Below, piece by piece: positions 32,929 through 41,534 of a stretch of DNA of 64,000 nt (position 1 is the first letter of the stretch; each line of letters begins with the position of its first letter). The translations under genes were made by a program, and so were the position numbers. Origin of the DNA: Chloroflexota bacterium (lineage in GTDB: Bacteria; Chloroflexota; Dehalococcoidia; FW602-bin16); the NCBI GenBank assembly GCA_004297765.1, contig SCTZ01000170.1, positions 1 through 64,000 of the forward strand, in the 5' to 3' direction. The notes under the pieces are model-generated. The model worked only from the letters and a program-made list of their open reading frames with translations. It ran no database searches and was not told the DNA's origin.

Positions 32929-33728
32929 GCTTGATCGCGCGTCAGGACGCGGGCGCGGTAATGTGGGTTGAGAACCTCCGACAGGGTCTTGCTGAATCGC
33001 GCGCAGCGCACCAGACTGCTACGATGAAGGATGTATTGCCCCACGACGTTAAGGGTGGCGAGTCCGTAAACTGTCGAGGCCAAGAAGCCCACCGACGAGG
33101 CTTCAGGCAAGTAGCGAGTGGGCACGGCGATCTCGCCGATGCGGAAGCCGAAGGCCACAGCCTGGGCGATGACCTGCGTATCGAAGACGAAGCCATCCGA
33201 GTTCAACAGGAAGGGAATCGTCTCCAGCAGCTTACGGCTGTAGGCGCGAAAGCCCGTGTGGCATTCGGACAGATGCATCCCGAAGGCCAAGTTCTCCAGG
33301 GTGGTGAGAAAGCGGTTAGACAGGTACTTGTACATGGGCATGCCGCCAGCAAGCGCCCCTCCACTTAGCAGACGTGACCCCAGCACCATGTCGGCGCGGG
33401 CTTCGATGATGGGAGCGATCATCTGGGGTGCCAGTCGCGAGTCATACTGATAGTCAGGGTGGAGCATCAGCACGACGTCCGCGCCGTCGGAGAGGGCCTC
33501 CTGATAGCAGGTTTTCTGGTTGCCTCCGTACCCCTTGTTCTGATTGTGGATCACGACCTCTAGACCCAGCTGCCGAGCCACCTCCACGGTCTCGTCCTCG
33601 CTGACGTCGTCGACCAGGATGACCTTGTCCACAACCTCTTTGGGCAGGTCGTTGTAGGTCCGCTCCAGAGTCCTGGCCGCGTTATAGGCCGGCATTACTA
33701 CCACGACCCTTGGCCGTCCTTCGGCCAT
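32925..33728 (-). CDS. Family 2 glycosyltransferase (dolichol-phosphate-mannose-synthase-like)
   Basis: This 267-residue protein is a GT-A fold enzyme: VVVVMPAYNAARTLERTYND at the start, the nucleotide-binding VILVDDVSEDETVEVARQLG, HNQNKGYGGNQKTCYQEALS and the metal-binding HPDYQYD. It continues with GSRLLSGGALAGGMPMYKYL and ECHTGFRAYSRKLLETIPFL. It would transfer a sugar, perhaps onto a polyprenyl phosphate to feed the large membrane GT-C enzymes encoded farther upstream. The ATG at 33728 has GAGGAG 8 bases upstream; an in-frame GTG at 33737 lies inside that site. Confidence 0.9.
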   Translation of the reverse strand: MAEGRPRVVVVMPAYNAARTLERTYNDLPKEVVDKVILVDDVSEDETVEVARQLGLEVVIHNQNKGYGGNQKTCYQEALSDGADVVLMLHPDYQYDSRLAPQMIAPIIEARADMVLGSRLLSGGALAGGMPMYKYLSNRFLTTLENLAFGMHLSECHTGFRAYSRKLLETIPFLLNSDGFVFDTQVIAQAVAFGFRIGEIAVPTRYLPEASSVGFLASTVYGLATLNVVGQYILHRSSLVRCARFSKTLSEVLNPHYRARVLTRDQA

Positions 33729-33964
33729 GATCGCCACTCCTCAGGTCGAACTGGTCCGCTTCAAACGGGTCGCGCTCCCGTGGACGTCCGGGCTTCCGAT
33801 TCGTGAGGCTTGATAGATGGCGTGCTCATGCGCTGACCCGCTCTTAGACGATCTCGCCAGGTCCGGGTCGCCCGACTCTCTACAGAGCTCTCTTGGGTCA
33901 TTGTAAACAACGTTCCGTGGAGATGCAACGGGTGAGTTTCGCTTTTCGCTTGCTGGACTTCGTC

Positions 33965-34135
33965 AACCTCGCATGGCTCGAGCACCAGCCTGATGCCGTT
34001 GAGTATCTCACGCACTCGTGTGCGAGAAAGCACCCCTATCCTCTCGCCCAGGTCGGTCTTATCCACGGTGAAGATCCGAGTCACGCAGACGACGCTTCGC
34101 TTCGGCAGTCGAGCTTCTCCGCGCCGAAGAAGCAC
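33965..34135 (-). pseudogene. MazF-type toxin remnant (C-terminal fragment)
   Basis: The translated stretch RLPKRSVVCVTRIFTVDKTD, LGERIGVLSRTRVREILNGI and RLVLEPCEVDEV matches the C-terminal half of a MazF mRNA interferase. The N-terminal half with the RRG-I motif is missing, and the frame runs on into unrelated sequence, so it cannot make a whole toxin. A matching AbrB-like antitoxin start lies about 60 bases upstream. The surrounding stretch 33729-34285 holds nothing else I can support. Confidence 0.6.
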
Positions 34136-34194
34136 ATTGCCCGGAGCGGCAGCGAGCTTACGGACAGGACTGGTTTGTTTGCGCGTTTGGGTGG

Positions 34195-34257
34195 CTGTAC
34201 ACCCTCAGGAATGACTAGTCTGCCACCTTCGTGCAGTTTGGAGCGCAGTTGCGTCAT
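34195..34257 (-). pseudogene. AbrB/MazE-like antitoxin remnant
   Basis: MTQLRSKLHEGGRLVIPEG is the start of a swapped-hairpin AbrB-type antitoxin; the sequence then loses similarity. With the MazF fragment downstream it forms the scar of a toxin-antitoxin pair from which the middle was deleted. Confidence 0.5.
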
Positions 34258-34285
34258 TATGGTAACTCCAAGCATATGTGCCATA

Positions 34286-34642
34286 TCAAGAAGTTTGCCC
34301 AGTCTCAATCAAGTGGACCAGCCTACGAACGACTTCACCGAAGAAGATATCGTCCAATTGTCCGAGTGTGCCAACCAACAGAGCATCAGATAGCGTGGCG
34401 ATCTTGGCGATCCGAAAAACGGAGGACACTTTTAGCCCAGAGCGCTGGAACGCGGCATGGCTGCGGTCAAGGACTAGGTCGAACTCGCCTGAGGCATGGC
34501 TGAGCTGTGAGGAGATGAACAGCACCACGTAGTCGCGAAAAGGCCCTGGGACTTCTGCGAGTATCAACACCGGCCTCAGCTTCGTACCGCTGCCGTCGCT
34601 GAATGGGAAGCGTGCCAGGACGATGTCTCCTCGTCTGGGCAC
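34286..34642 (-). CDS. mazF: MazF/PemK-family toxin
   Basis: This 118-residue protein is an mRNA interferase of the PemK/MazF fold: PRRGDIVLARFPFSDGSGTK, LRPVLILAEVP, a central FISSQL segment, and SVFRIAKIATLSDALLVGTL near the end. It would cut mRNA when free of its antitoxin. The GTG start overlaps the stop of the upstream gene by one base (TAGTG), the usual coupling of antitoxin and toxin. The neighbouring AbrB/MazF debris shows that this spot has taken up such modules more than once. Confidence 0.88.
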   Translation of the reverse strand: MPRRGDIVLARFPFSDGSGTKLRPVLILAEVPGPFRDYVVLFISSQLSHASGEFDLVLDRSHAAFQRSGLKVSSVFRIAKIATLSDALLVGTLGQLDDIFFGEVVRRLVHLIETGQTS

Positions 34643-34854
34643 TACTGTGCATCCTCCTCTGTGTAGACGTCTTCGTCAGGCTCGCCCAACCAGGCCCAGG
34701 CCGGATCGTGTTCCAGTATGCTCAGCAATTCCTTGTCAACCGATTCCTCGGTCAGAATGATGATCTCGGCTTCCTGTCCTTTGTGGATTGGCAACCCATG
34801 CAGGTGTAGCTCGCCATCAGATTCCGCCCTGGCCCTAATACGTATTCGGCTCAT
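34642..34854 (-). CDS. Antitoxin partner of the MazF-like toxin
   Basis: This 70-residue acidic protein is placed and sized as an antitoxin: MSRIRIRARAESDGELHLHG, LPIHKGQEAEIIILTEESVD, and an acidic tail with AWLGEPDEDVYTEEDAQ. The pattern of a short beta-rich N-terminus and an unstructured toxin-binding tail is usual. AAGGAG lies 7 bases before the ATG at 34854. The stop codon overlaps the toxin start by one base. The call rests mainly on its position before mazF. Confidence 0.75.
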   Translation of the reverse strand: MSRIRIRARAESDGELHLHGLPIHKGQEAEIIILTEESVDKELLSILEHDPAWAWLGEPDEDVYTEEDAQ

Positions 34855-35020
34855 CGAGTGCTCCTTCTGGCGAATGTCAGGACTAGCGGATTTCCCTGGC
34901 GACGGTCACCGGACAGATCCGCTCTTCAAGTTATAGCAGGTTTGGGTGCCTGTGTCATCGGGCATTCCAAAAAGCCATCCACGGGGTGCTGTGAGGCGCA
35001 ATCGAGTGATGGCTCGCTTC

Positions 35021-37999
35021 TCAGTGTCCCTCGGGTCGCACCAACGCCTCGGGAGGTACCAGCCCCTTCTTGCCGCCGGGCGGAGTCCAGTAGAGCTCGG
35101 CGATGCCCATTCCACTGCGGTATTCGTAGGTGACCGTTATGTCATGTTCGCCTGGAGTGAGCGCGACGATGCTGGCTGCGGGGCGCAGGCCGGGATCAGG
35201 TCCGTTGTCCATGATAGTCGATCCATCGATCTTCATGATCGAGTGACCGTCCGAGAGGACCTCGAAGGTATACTGGCCCGGAGTGGCGATTCTTACCCTG
35301 CCGCTCCAACTGATGGAGAAATCGTTTGCTTGTCCGGCGTGACTGCGCACGTCCCGAAAGGCGAGGGCCGTGTCGAAGCGCCGCGACAGGAGTCGTCCAC
35401 CGAGTCCACCCTTGAAGACGTCGGCCCTGAGCCCCTGCGGGATCGGCTTGTTCAGGAGCGCCTCGCGAGGCAACTCTTTAAGGGACTCACCCACGCGGGC
35501 CCACGCGACTCGCAGGGCAGACTGAGCACCGGGGAGCACAGCCCGGAGTTCCAATGGGTGAAGCCCATGCGCTAGCTGAATCTCTATCTGCTTGTTGCCC
35601 CCCGGTTGCTCTGTCTGCACCACGGTCGTGCCGTCGAGCATCAGTTGGGCCACGTCCGTGGCATCCAGGCTGAGGATGTAGCGGCCGAAGGCGGGCACGT
35701 ACAGACTGCCCCGCCAGATCCCGCTGGCCGGGAACGTCAATCCTTCGGACGATGTGCCGGGGGCGAAGCCGGGCGATGGCACCACTTCGCGCTTGATGCT
35801 CGGTCCCTGCCACTCACGTCCGGCGTAGAAGCTTGCCTGAACGCCCTGCGTCTTCTGCAGATCCTCTTGCTTCAACAGGTAGGCCGTGAAGACCGGTTCG
35901 CCCGCTCCACTGGTCACCACCTGCTCCCAGCCCGAGGGGTAGAAGTACCGGAGCAACGCCAGCTCGTCTTGTAGAGGCGGCCATACGATGAAGGCCGCGT
36001 TCTTCTGGAGCTGACCCGCCATGGGCAGGATCTCGGGCGGGTTGTGCAGGCTCCGACCCGTGATCTTATCGCCGGCCGCAAAGCGGGTGGAGCCGTGCTC
36101 CCAGTAGATGTAGGGTGTGCCGACGACGTAGACTTGGTAGCTCGGGCCCAGGGACGCCACGAAGCTGGCCTGGGTTGTCACGCCGGGCCAGGGATACTTC
36201 TGAGCGAAGCGCACGAAGTAGGCATCCCACTCCCCGACGCCGACTTCGATGAGGAATAGGGGCACCACGGCCGCGATGGCCAGACCTATACGCCGCGCAC
36301 CAATCTGCTTGGCTAGCTTCATCAATCTATCGAGCACCAGGGCAGGGAAGACGTAGAGCACCGGCACCAACTCGATCAGTCGTGGCAGGTAAGGTGTTCC
36401 GACCATGATAACGCCGGCAGTCACGAAGACCGACCAGAACCACAGGTTGACGAAGAAGAACCGCGGGTTGAACGTACGTACGGTCGCATAGCACAATCCC
36501 AGCAGGAAGAGGGCCGCCACCGAGGCGGGAAGGATAGGCTCGTTGCTGTCGTAGAATGTGCTGACGTCGCCGCTGTTGAAAAAGATGGACAGGGTGTTCT
36601 TGAACTGACCAGCCAACACCGGAAGCAGAGATGTGGTCCCGTAGCGGTCCTGGATGCCGGGGCCGTTGTTCGTGATGGTCATCATGCTTGCCCGGCCGGT
36701 CAGCTCGCCGGGGTTTTGCAGGAAGAAGAAGGCCAGCGGAGCCGCGACAAGCCAGGCGCCGATCAGGACCAGCGCTCCGTGCAGCACGATCGTGCGCCAG
36801 ACCTGGTGCCGTGCAAGCAACAGATAAACGAACAGAGCAACCAGGATGAACGGAAGCAGGCGAGAGCCCACGTAGCCGTACAGATTCAGCCCCGCCGCCA
36901 GACCGGCCACACCCGACCACAGGAGACGCCCTTGCTTCAGCCCGAGGAAGATCAGATAGAACGCCAGCACCCAGAAGAACACGGTGGGTACGTTGCTTAG
37001 TCCGAGTCGGCTGAAGTGAATGTGGGCGTTGGAGACGGCCAGCAGGAAGGAGGCTATGGCCGCCACGCGCCAATTGAACAGTAGTCGCGTCAGGAGGTAG
37101 AACGGCACCAGCGTAAGCGCCCCAAAGATGGCCGTCAGCGTGCGCAGGCCAACCAGGTCGGAGCCGAGCCACTGCAGAGCCACAGCCTGGATGTAGTAGA
37201 ACAGGTTGGGCCCGAAGAAGCCGCTGGCGAAGGGTGGAAGCCCTCTTCCCTGTAGTATGGCCAGGGCCGCCAATCCCATCTCCCCCTCGTCACCGTGTGT
37301 GCCGGAGGGGAAGGCGTCCAGCCGATACCAGCGCATCATGAACCCGAGAGCGAAGATCACGGTGGCGATCTGGATCTCCAGAAGCCTTGGGTGCCCATCG
37401 GTCCGATCCGCTTGCTGCTGGACTTCCTCGGACCTGAGAGAACGTGTGAAAACCTTCACCAGCCCCGTCATTCCCGCGAAAGCGGGAATACAGTGTGCCA
37501 TGGATTCCCGCTTTCGCGGGAATGACGAAAGAGCGTCCGGGGATGACGCAAGAGGACCTTGGGCATCAGCGGCCCGCGTCACGTGCTTTATGAGAAACAA
37601 AAGTTGGCGAGGGATGGGCGTGAGGACCACCACAAACAGGACCATGCTCGCCAGCCACATGATCAGCCCGCTCTGTGGCAGGGCCCAATTCCTAAGAAAG
37701 ATCAGAGCCTGCCCATTGATCCCCAGGACGATCGCCAAGAGCATCAACCGAAAACGATTCCAGGGCACGGGCGCCCTGTCGAGGGCACTGATCCTGTCGG
37801 ACTCCAGCGACGACGATCTGATCGAAGGTAGCAAAACGGCCAGCGCGAGTATCACCGCGGTGCCGTACCACAGTACGGTCACCGCAATCGGCTGGCGGTT
37901 AATGAGGGTTGCCTGTCCCAACTCGGCCCCTCCGATCGCAGCCAGAGCGACGAGCAGACTGGAGTAGCGGCGTAGAATGGAGACGAGGAATGTCACCAT
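35021..37999 (-). CDS. GT39-like membrane glycosyltransferase with two C-terminal PA14-like domains
   Basis: This 992-residue protein has four N-terminal helices, a hydrophilic loop, and then the GT-C core of the PMT/GT39 type. The core starts near residue 215 with the acidic motif PSGTHGDEGEMGLAALAI and about nine helices, with RLGLSNVPTVFFWVLAFYLI in the middle. It should move a sugar from a lipid carrier onto an acceptor outside the membrane. Residues about 715-990 form two PA14-like beta domains, with GIWRGSLYVPAFGRYILSLD, SGRVRIATPGQYTFEVLSDG and LYWTPPGGKKGLVPPEAL. In the loop near residue 160-180 the frame runs through a palindromic REP-type element, reading SFPRKRESMAHCIPAFAGMT. It is the last of six packed genes, 2 bases after its neighbour. 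Confidence 0.88.
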   Translation of the reverse strand: MVTFLVSILRRYSSLLVALAAIGGAELGQATLINRQPIAVTVLWYGTAVILALAVLLPSIRSSSLESDRISALDRAPVPWNRFRLMLLAIVLGINGQALIFLRNWALPQSGLIMWLASMVLFVVVLTPIPRQLLFLIKHVTRAADAQGPLASSPDALSSFPRKRESMAHCIPAFAGMTGLVKVFTRSLRSEEVQQQADRTDGHPRLLEIQIATVIFALGFMMRWYRLDAFPSGTHGDEGEMGLAALAILQGRGLPPFASGFFGPNLFYYIQAVALQWLGSDLVGLRTLTAIFGALTLVPFYLLTRLLFNWRVAAIASFLLAVSNAHIHFSRLGLSNVPTVFFWVLAFYLIFLGLKQGRLLWSGVAGLAAGLNLYGYVGSRLLPFILVALFVYLLLARHQVWRTIVLHGALVLIGAWLVAAPLAFFFLQNPGELTGRASMMTITNNGPGIQDRYGTTSLLPVLAGQFKNTLSIFFNSGDVSTFYDSNEPILPASVAALFLLGLCYATVRTFNPRFFFVNLWFWSVFVTAGVIMVGTPYLPRLIELVPVLYVFPALVLDRLMKLAKQIGARRIGLAIAAVVPLFLIEVGVGEWDAYFVRFAQKYPWPGVTTQASFVASLGPSYQVYVVGTPYIYWEHGSTRFAAGDKITGRSLHNPPEILPMAGQLQKNAAFIVWPPLQDELALLRYFYPSGWEQVVTSGAGEPVFTAYLLKQEDLQKTQGVQASFYAGREWQGPSIKREVVPSPGFAPGTSSEGLTFPASGIWRGSLYVPAFGRYILSLDATDVAQLMLDGTTVVQTEQPGGNKQIEIQLAHGLHPLELRAVLPGAQSALRVAWARVGESLKELPREALLNKPIPQGLRADVFKGGLGGRLLSRRFDTALAFRDVRSHAGQANDFSISWSGRVRIATPGQYTFEVLSDGHSIMKIDGSTIMDNGPDPGLRPAASIVALTPGEHDITVTYEYRSGMGIAELYWTPPGGKKGLVPPEALVRPEGH
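37467..37526. repeat. Palindromic REP-like element inserted in frame within a glycosyltransferase gene
   Basis: GTCATTCCCGCGAAAGCGGGAAT (read 37467-37489) is exactly inverted at 37504-37526 around a 14-base loop. The element keeps the host reading frame open and adds about 20 residues in a loop between membrane helices. The encoded SFPRKRES...IPAFAGMT pattern is the familiar translation of this widespread palindrome. Confidence 0.9.
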
Positions 38000-38001
38000 C
38001 G

Positions 38002-41000
38002 CTATGGTCCTTGGACGGCGAGTTTTCTGATACGATTCGCGCCGCTCTCTGCCAGATAGAGCAGACCCTGACGATCCACCGCGATGCCCCGAGGAGAGTC
38101 CACGTGGACGCTACCGCCATTCGTGGCGTCGATGTCTATCTTCGGCTCACCGTCAGGGCTGAAGACGAACAACTGACCATTGGTGCTGGTGGCGTACAGC
38201 ATGCCTTGCGCATCTACGCTCAGGCGAGGACCGTTGAGACCGCCGGCCTCGGTCGGCATAGTCCATTCTCGGAGAAACCGCCCTTCCGCGTCGAACTTCT
38301 GGATGCGATTGTTGACGCTGTCGGCCACGTATACCATACCGCCCCTATCCACCGCCACGCCGGAGGGCTCGAGGAAAAGCCCCTGACCGCTCCCGCTCGC
38401 ACCCCAGGATGTCATCAGCACGCCGTTCGGATCGAGCTTCAAGACGCGGTTCCTTCCGGTATCTACGACGAAGATGTTGCCCTGTCCATCGACGGCCAGC
38501 CCCCGGGGGTGATATGTGACCAGCCGCTGCAAATCCAGCCGGCGGCGAAGCTTGCCATCGGCGTCGAATTGCTGAATCCCGTCGTCGCCGTCCAGAGCGT
38601 AGATCGACCCGTCCGGTCCCAGCGCGAGGGCGGTGAGATCCTGGAATCGTCCGTCCCCGCTGCCGCGTCCGCCCCACGCGGACAGAAACTCGCCCGCCAA
38701 CGAGAACTTCTGGATGCGCTGATTGCCGTAGTCAAGAACGTAGAGCCTGTCCGAGGCATCTATGATCAAATCGCGCGGACGATCGAACTGTCCGTTCCCA
38801 ATCCCGGCGCTGCCCCATTGGCCGATGGACGTCGGCTGCACGACCGTAGCAGCAGCAACTGGTGGGACCGCCGGGGCGATGGCAGGCGAGCTCTGGGTGA
38901 GCGGCGCCTCAGCGCGTAGTCTATCCCAGGGCAGCAACTCCCGCTGACCGCCGGGTAGTGTCCAGTACACGTGAACGTGGGAGTAGTCGCTCCTGTTCAT
39001 AAAGCGGACGCGGAGATCGTGCCAACCCGCGGCCAGCGGGATCGATCCATCCAGATACCTGTTCAGCATCTTGTTGTCCACGACCAGTTGTCCGTCAATG
39101 TAGATCGACGAGTAGTCGATCGATTCCGAGCCGAACCTATAGGTGCCAGTCTCCGGAGCCTGGATCTTGCCGTACCACTCGATGCTGTAAGGGCGGGGCA
39201 GCGGAAAGACATGGAAGTTGAACGCCACGGTCCGGTCGATCTGGGCGTAGGCCGGCGATCCGGAAAAGTTGTCGTTCGGGTAGTAGTAGCCGATCACCCC
39301 GTTGTTGGGCACACGTGAGACGTACAGCATGTTCGACGGGACGACGTCCCGTGGCGTTTTGCCTGTCGACCAGGTCATCTTCAGCGAGCCATCCTGGCTG
39401 ACTTTCGCGCGCACCTCAATAGAATGCAAGCCCTTGGCCAGCTTAACGGACTGCTCCGCGTAGCCCCCTTGAGTCTCCACGATGCTTTGACCATCGATGA
39501 AGAGCCGGGCCCATTCGGTCGACTCCAGCCCCAGCGTGTACGTATCGTAGGCGGGGACCAGCAGGCTCCCGCTCCAGACGGCCGAGAACGGCCGAGGAAG
39601 CGGGGCTTGGCGCCAATCGAAAGAGATGGCACGATTGGTCTGCTCCAAGACCGGCTGGCCCTCAAACTCCAATCCATCGTAGTATCGTCCATCGAGTCCC
39701 AGGATGGCGTTGGCCTGCGCCGCTGGCACGGAAACGTACCACAGGGCGGCGCGGTTCTGCGGACCTGTCTCGGCCCGAATCTCGGCGTCGGGATACAGAG
39801 ATTTCACCATGGGCAGCACGTGCTCATAGCTCGGATCCAGGAGCAGGATGGTGTCACGGTCAAGCTGATCTCTGAACGGTAGTGCGTCTTGAGGCTGAAA
39901 CGTGGTGGTTTTCACGTTAGGAGCGAGAAAACGCAGTGTAGGTTGGTTTGACAGGAAGGGCGACACGTAGACATTCTTATCCGCCCCTTCAGCCGCCATG
40001 ATCCTAGCTGCAAGCGTTTCCCCGATGGAGAAGGAGGCCCAGACCGCGAAATCTGACATCTGGCGGTTGAAATACATGTTCAGGTTGACGTAGCCCACGT
40101 AGGCGGCCACGACCACGAGGACCGCCGAGCCAACCAGCGCAAAGCGGCGTCCCAGAGCCCAGCGCCCCAGCCGGAACACCTGGAACAGCGCGATCGCCAC
40201 GAACAGGTAGACGGCTGTCACAACGCCCATATCGCGGTTGGCCTGGGGCGCCTCGAAATCGAGGGAGAAGATCCCGGGCGCGAGCATGGCTAGGAAGAAC
40301 ACGACGGCAATGAAATACGCCGAGCGGTTGAGTCGAAAGATGCTGTAGCCGAGACCAAGGATGGCGAGGGTGCTGGTGATGAGATCGAGCATCGGCGCGC
40401 CCGGGAGGTTGTGACGGCCGTTATTGTCGCCGGCATAGTTGAACATCAGAAGATGCTTCTTGGTGCTCTCCAACACGGCCGCGACGGATTGCTGTGGCGT
40501 CTTACCGTTGAAGATAAGCACGGTGGACGGCCGCTGCATGAAAACCTCGGGATGACTCTTGGCGTACCAGATGATAGGCGAGCAGACGATCGCAATGGTC
40601 GCGAGCAGAACGACGACACATTGCAGCCGATGAAGGGTCGGGCGCCAGCGCTCGAAGAAGGCCTTGTGACCTATCAGAAGTAAGGCCAGAACGGGAATAA
40701 GCACGGAGGAATAATACCCGTAGAGCGAAAGCCCAATAGCCAGACCGGCCCAAACGAAATCGCGACGCTTCTCGAACTTCAGCCCTCGAAAGACGAAGTA
40801 CAGCGCGAAGACCTCGAAGAGCACGACGAAGATGCTGGGCATCCCGATGCGGCTGAAATTGATGTGCCAGCGCGACGTGGCGAGGAGGAAGGCTACCACC
40901 AGGGCTACGCGAGTTCCAAACAGGTAACGAGCCAGGAGATAGAAACCCAGGACACTGAGGATGCCCGCCGTGGCGAACATGGAGCGTACGCCCACCGAAT

Positions 41001-41532
41001 CCTCGCCAAAGACGCGCAGGAAGACGGTCATGAAATTGACGTAGAAGAAGATGGCTGGAAAGTCGCTGTACCCTCTGGAGAAGATCGATAGGAACTGCGG
41101 GTCCGCCATGGCGCGACGGGCAGCAAGACCCAGGTCAGCTTCGTCGAACCATAGACCGTACGGAGTGTTGGCGAGGTCGACGGTTCTAGCCAAAGCCGCC
41201 ACGGCCATGACCATGGCCAGAAGAAATAGCTCGATCCAGCGTCGGGGGACCGTTCTGCCCAGGAGAGTGATGTGGCTGGCGGACAAATCCAACTCGGTGC
41301 ATCGTTCATCCGACGGCAGCCGACCCCGCGCCAGGAGGAAGCCTATCACGAAGAGGATCACAGCTATCCCTTGCAGAATGAGTGGCCGCGTGAGAGGTCC
41401 TCTTGCCTCGAACGCTTGCCCGGCCAGGAGTCCGAGAGCTAGCCCCGCGGCCAGCAGCAAGACAGCCAGGGCTTTCAGACCAATCAGTAGGGACAGCCTG
41501 GACTTATCCGAGATAGTAATCCGGAGATTCAT
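38002..41532 (-). CDS. GT39-like glycosyltransferase with two PA14 domains and a C-terminal NHL propeller
   Basis: This protein of about 1,176 residues has three parts. Residues 1-510 are a GT-C membrane enzyme with about twelve helices and the acidic motif NTPYGLWFDEADLGLAARR in the first outer loop. Residues about 590-870 hold two PA14 domains (SLLVPAYDTYTLGLESTEWA; KIQAPETGTYRFGSESIDYS; HVYWTLPGGQRELLPWDRL). Residues about 905-1,175 hold six NHL repeats of the type GNGQFDRPRDLIIDASDRLY. The soluble domains should lie outside the cell and may bind glycan. The ATG at 41532 with GAGGA upstream is chosen; a GTG at 41538 overlaps the previous stop. The paralogue at 41535 has the same plan. Confidence 0.9.
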   Translation of the reverse strand: MNLRITISDKSRLSLLIGLKALAVLLLAAGLALGLLAGQAFEARGPLTRPLILQGIAVILFVIGFLLARGRLPSDERCTELDLSASHITLLGRTVPRRWIELFLLAMVMAVAALARTVDLANTPYGLWFDEADLGLAARRAMADPQFLSIFSRGYSDFPAIFFYVNFMTVFLRVFGEDSVGVRSMFATAGILSVLGFYLLARYLFGTRVALVVAFLLATSRWHINFSRIGMPSIFVVLFEVFALYFVFRGLKFEKRRDFVWAGLAIGLSLYGYYSSVLIPVLALLLIGHKAFFERWRPTLHRLQCVVVLLATIAIVCSPIIWYAKSHPEVFMQRPSTVLIFNGKTPQQSVAAVLESTKKHLLMFNYAGDNNGRHNLPGAPMLDLITSTLAILGLGYSIFRLNRSAYFIAVVFFLAMLAPGIFSLDFEAPQANRDMGVVTAVYLFVAIALFQVFRLGRWALGRRFALVGSAVLVVVAAYVGYVNLNMYFNRQMSDFAVWASFSIGETLAARIMAAEGADKNVYVSPFLSNQPTLRFLAPNVKTTTFQPQDALPFRDQLDRDTILLLDPSYEHVLPMVKSLYPDAEIRAETGPQNRAALWYVSVPAAQANAILGLDGRYYDGLEFEGQPVLEQTNRAISFDWRQAPLPRPFSAVWSGSLLVPAYDTYTLGLESTEWARLFIDGQSIVETQGGYAEQSVKLAKGLHSIEVRAKVSQDGSLKMTWSTGKTPRDVVPSNMLYVSRVPNNGVIGYYYPNDNFSGSPAYAQIDRTVAFNFHVFPLPRPYSIEWYGKIQAPETGTYRFGSESIDYSSIYIDGQLVVDNKMLNRYLDGSIPLAAGWHDLRVRFMNRSDYSHVHVYWTLPGGQRELLPWDRLRAEAPLTQSSPAIAPAVPPVAAATVVQPTSIGQWGSAGIGNGQFDRPRDLIIDASDRLYVLDYGNQRIQKFSLAGEFLSAWGGRGSGDGRFQDLTALALGPDGSIYALDGDDGIQQFDADGKLRRRLDLQRLVTYHPRGLAVDGQGNIFVVDTGRNRVLKLDPNGVLMTSWGASGSGQGLFLEPSGVAVDRGGMVYVADSVNNRIQKFDAEGRFLREWTMPTEAGGLNGPRLSVDAQGMLYATSTNGQLFVFSPDGEPKIDIDATNGGSVHVDSPRGIAVDRQGLLYLAESGANRIRKLAVQGP

Positions 41533-41534
41533 CT

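Noticed and set aside
33893-34393. Plus-strand frame of 166 codons
   Set aside because: It overlaps the MazF and AbrB remnants, which are recognisable on the minus strand, and has no motif of its own.
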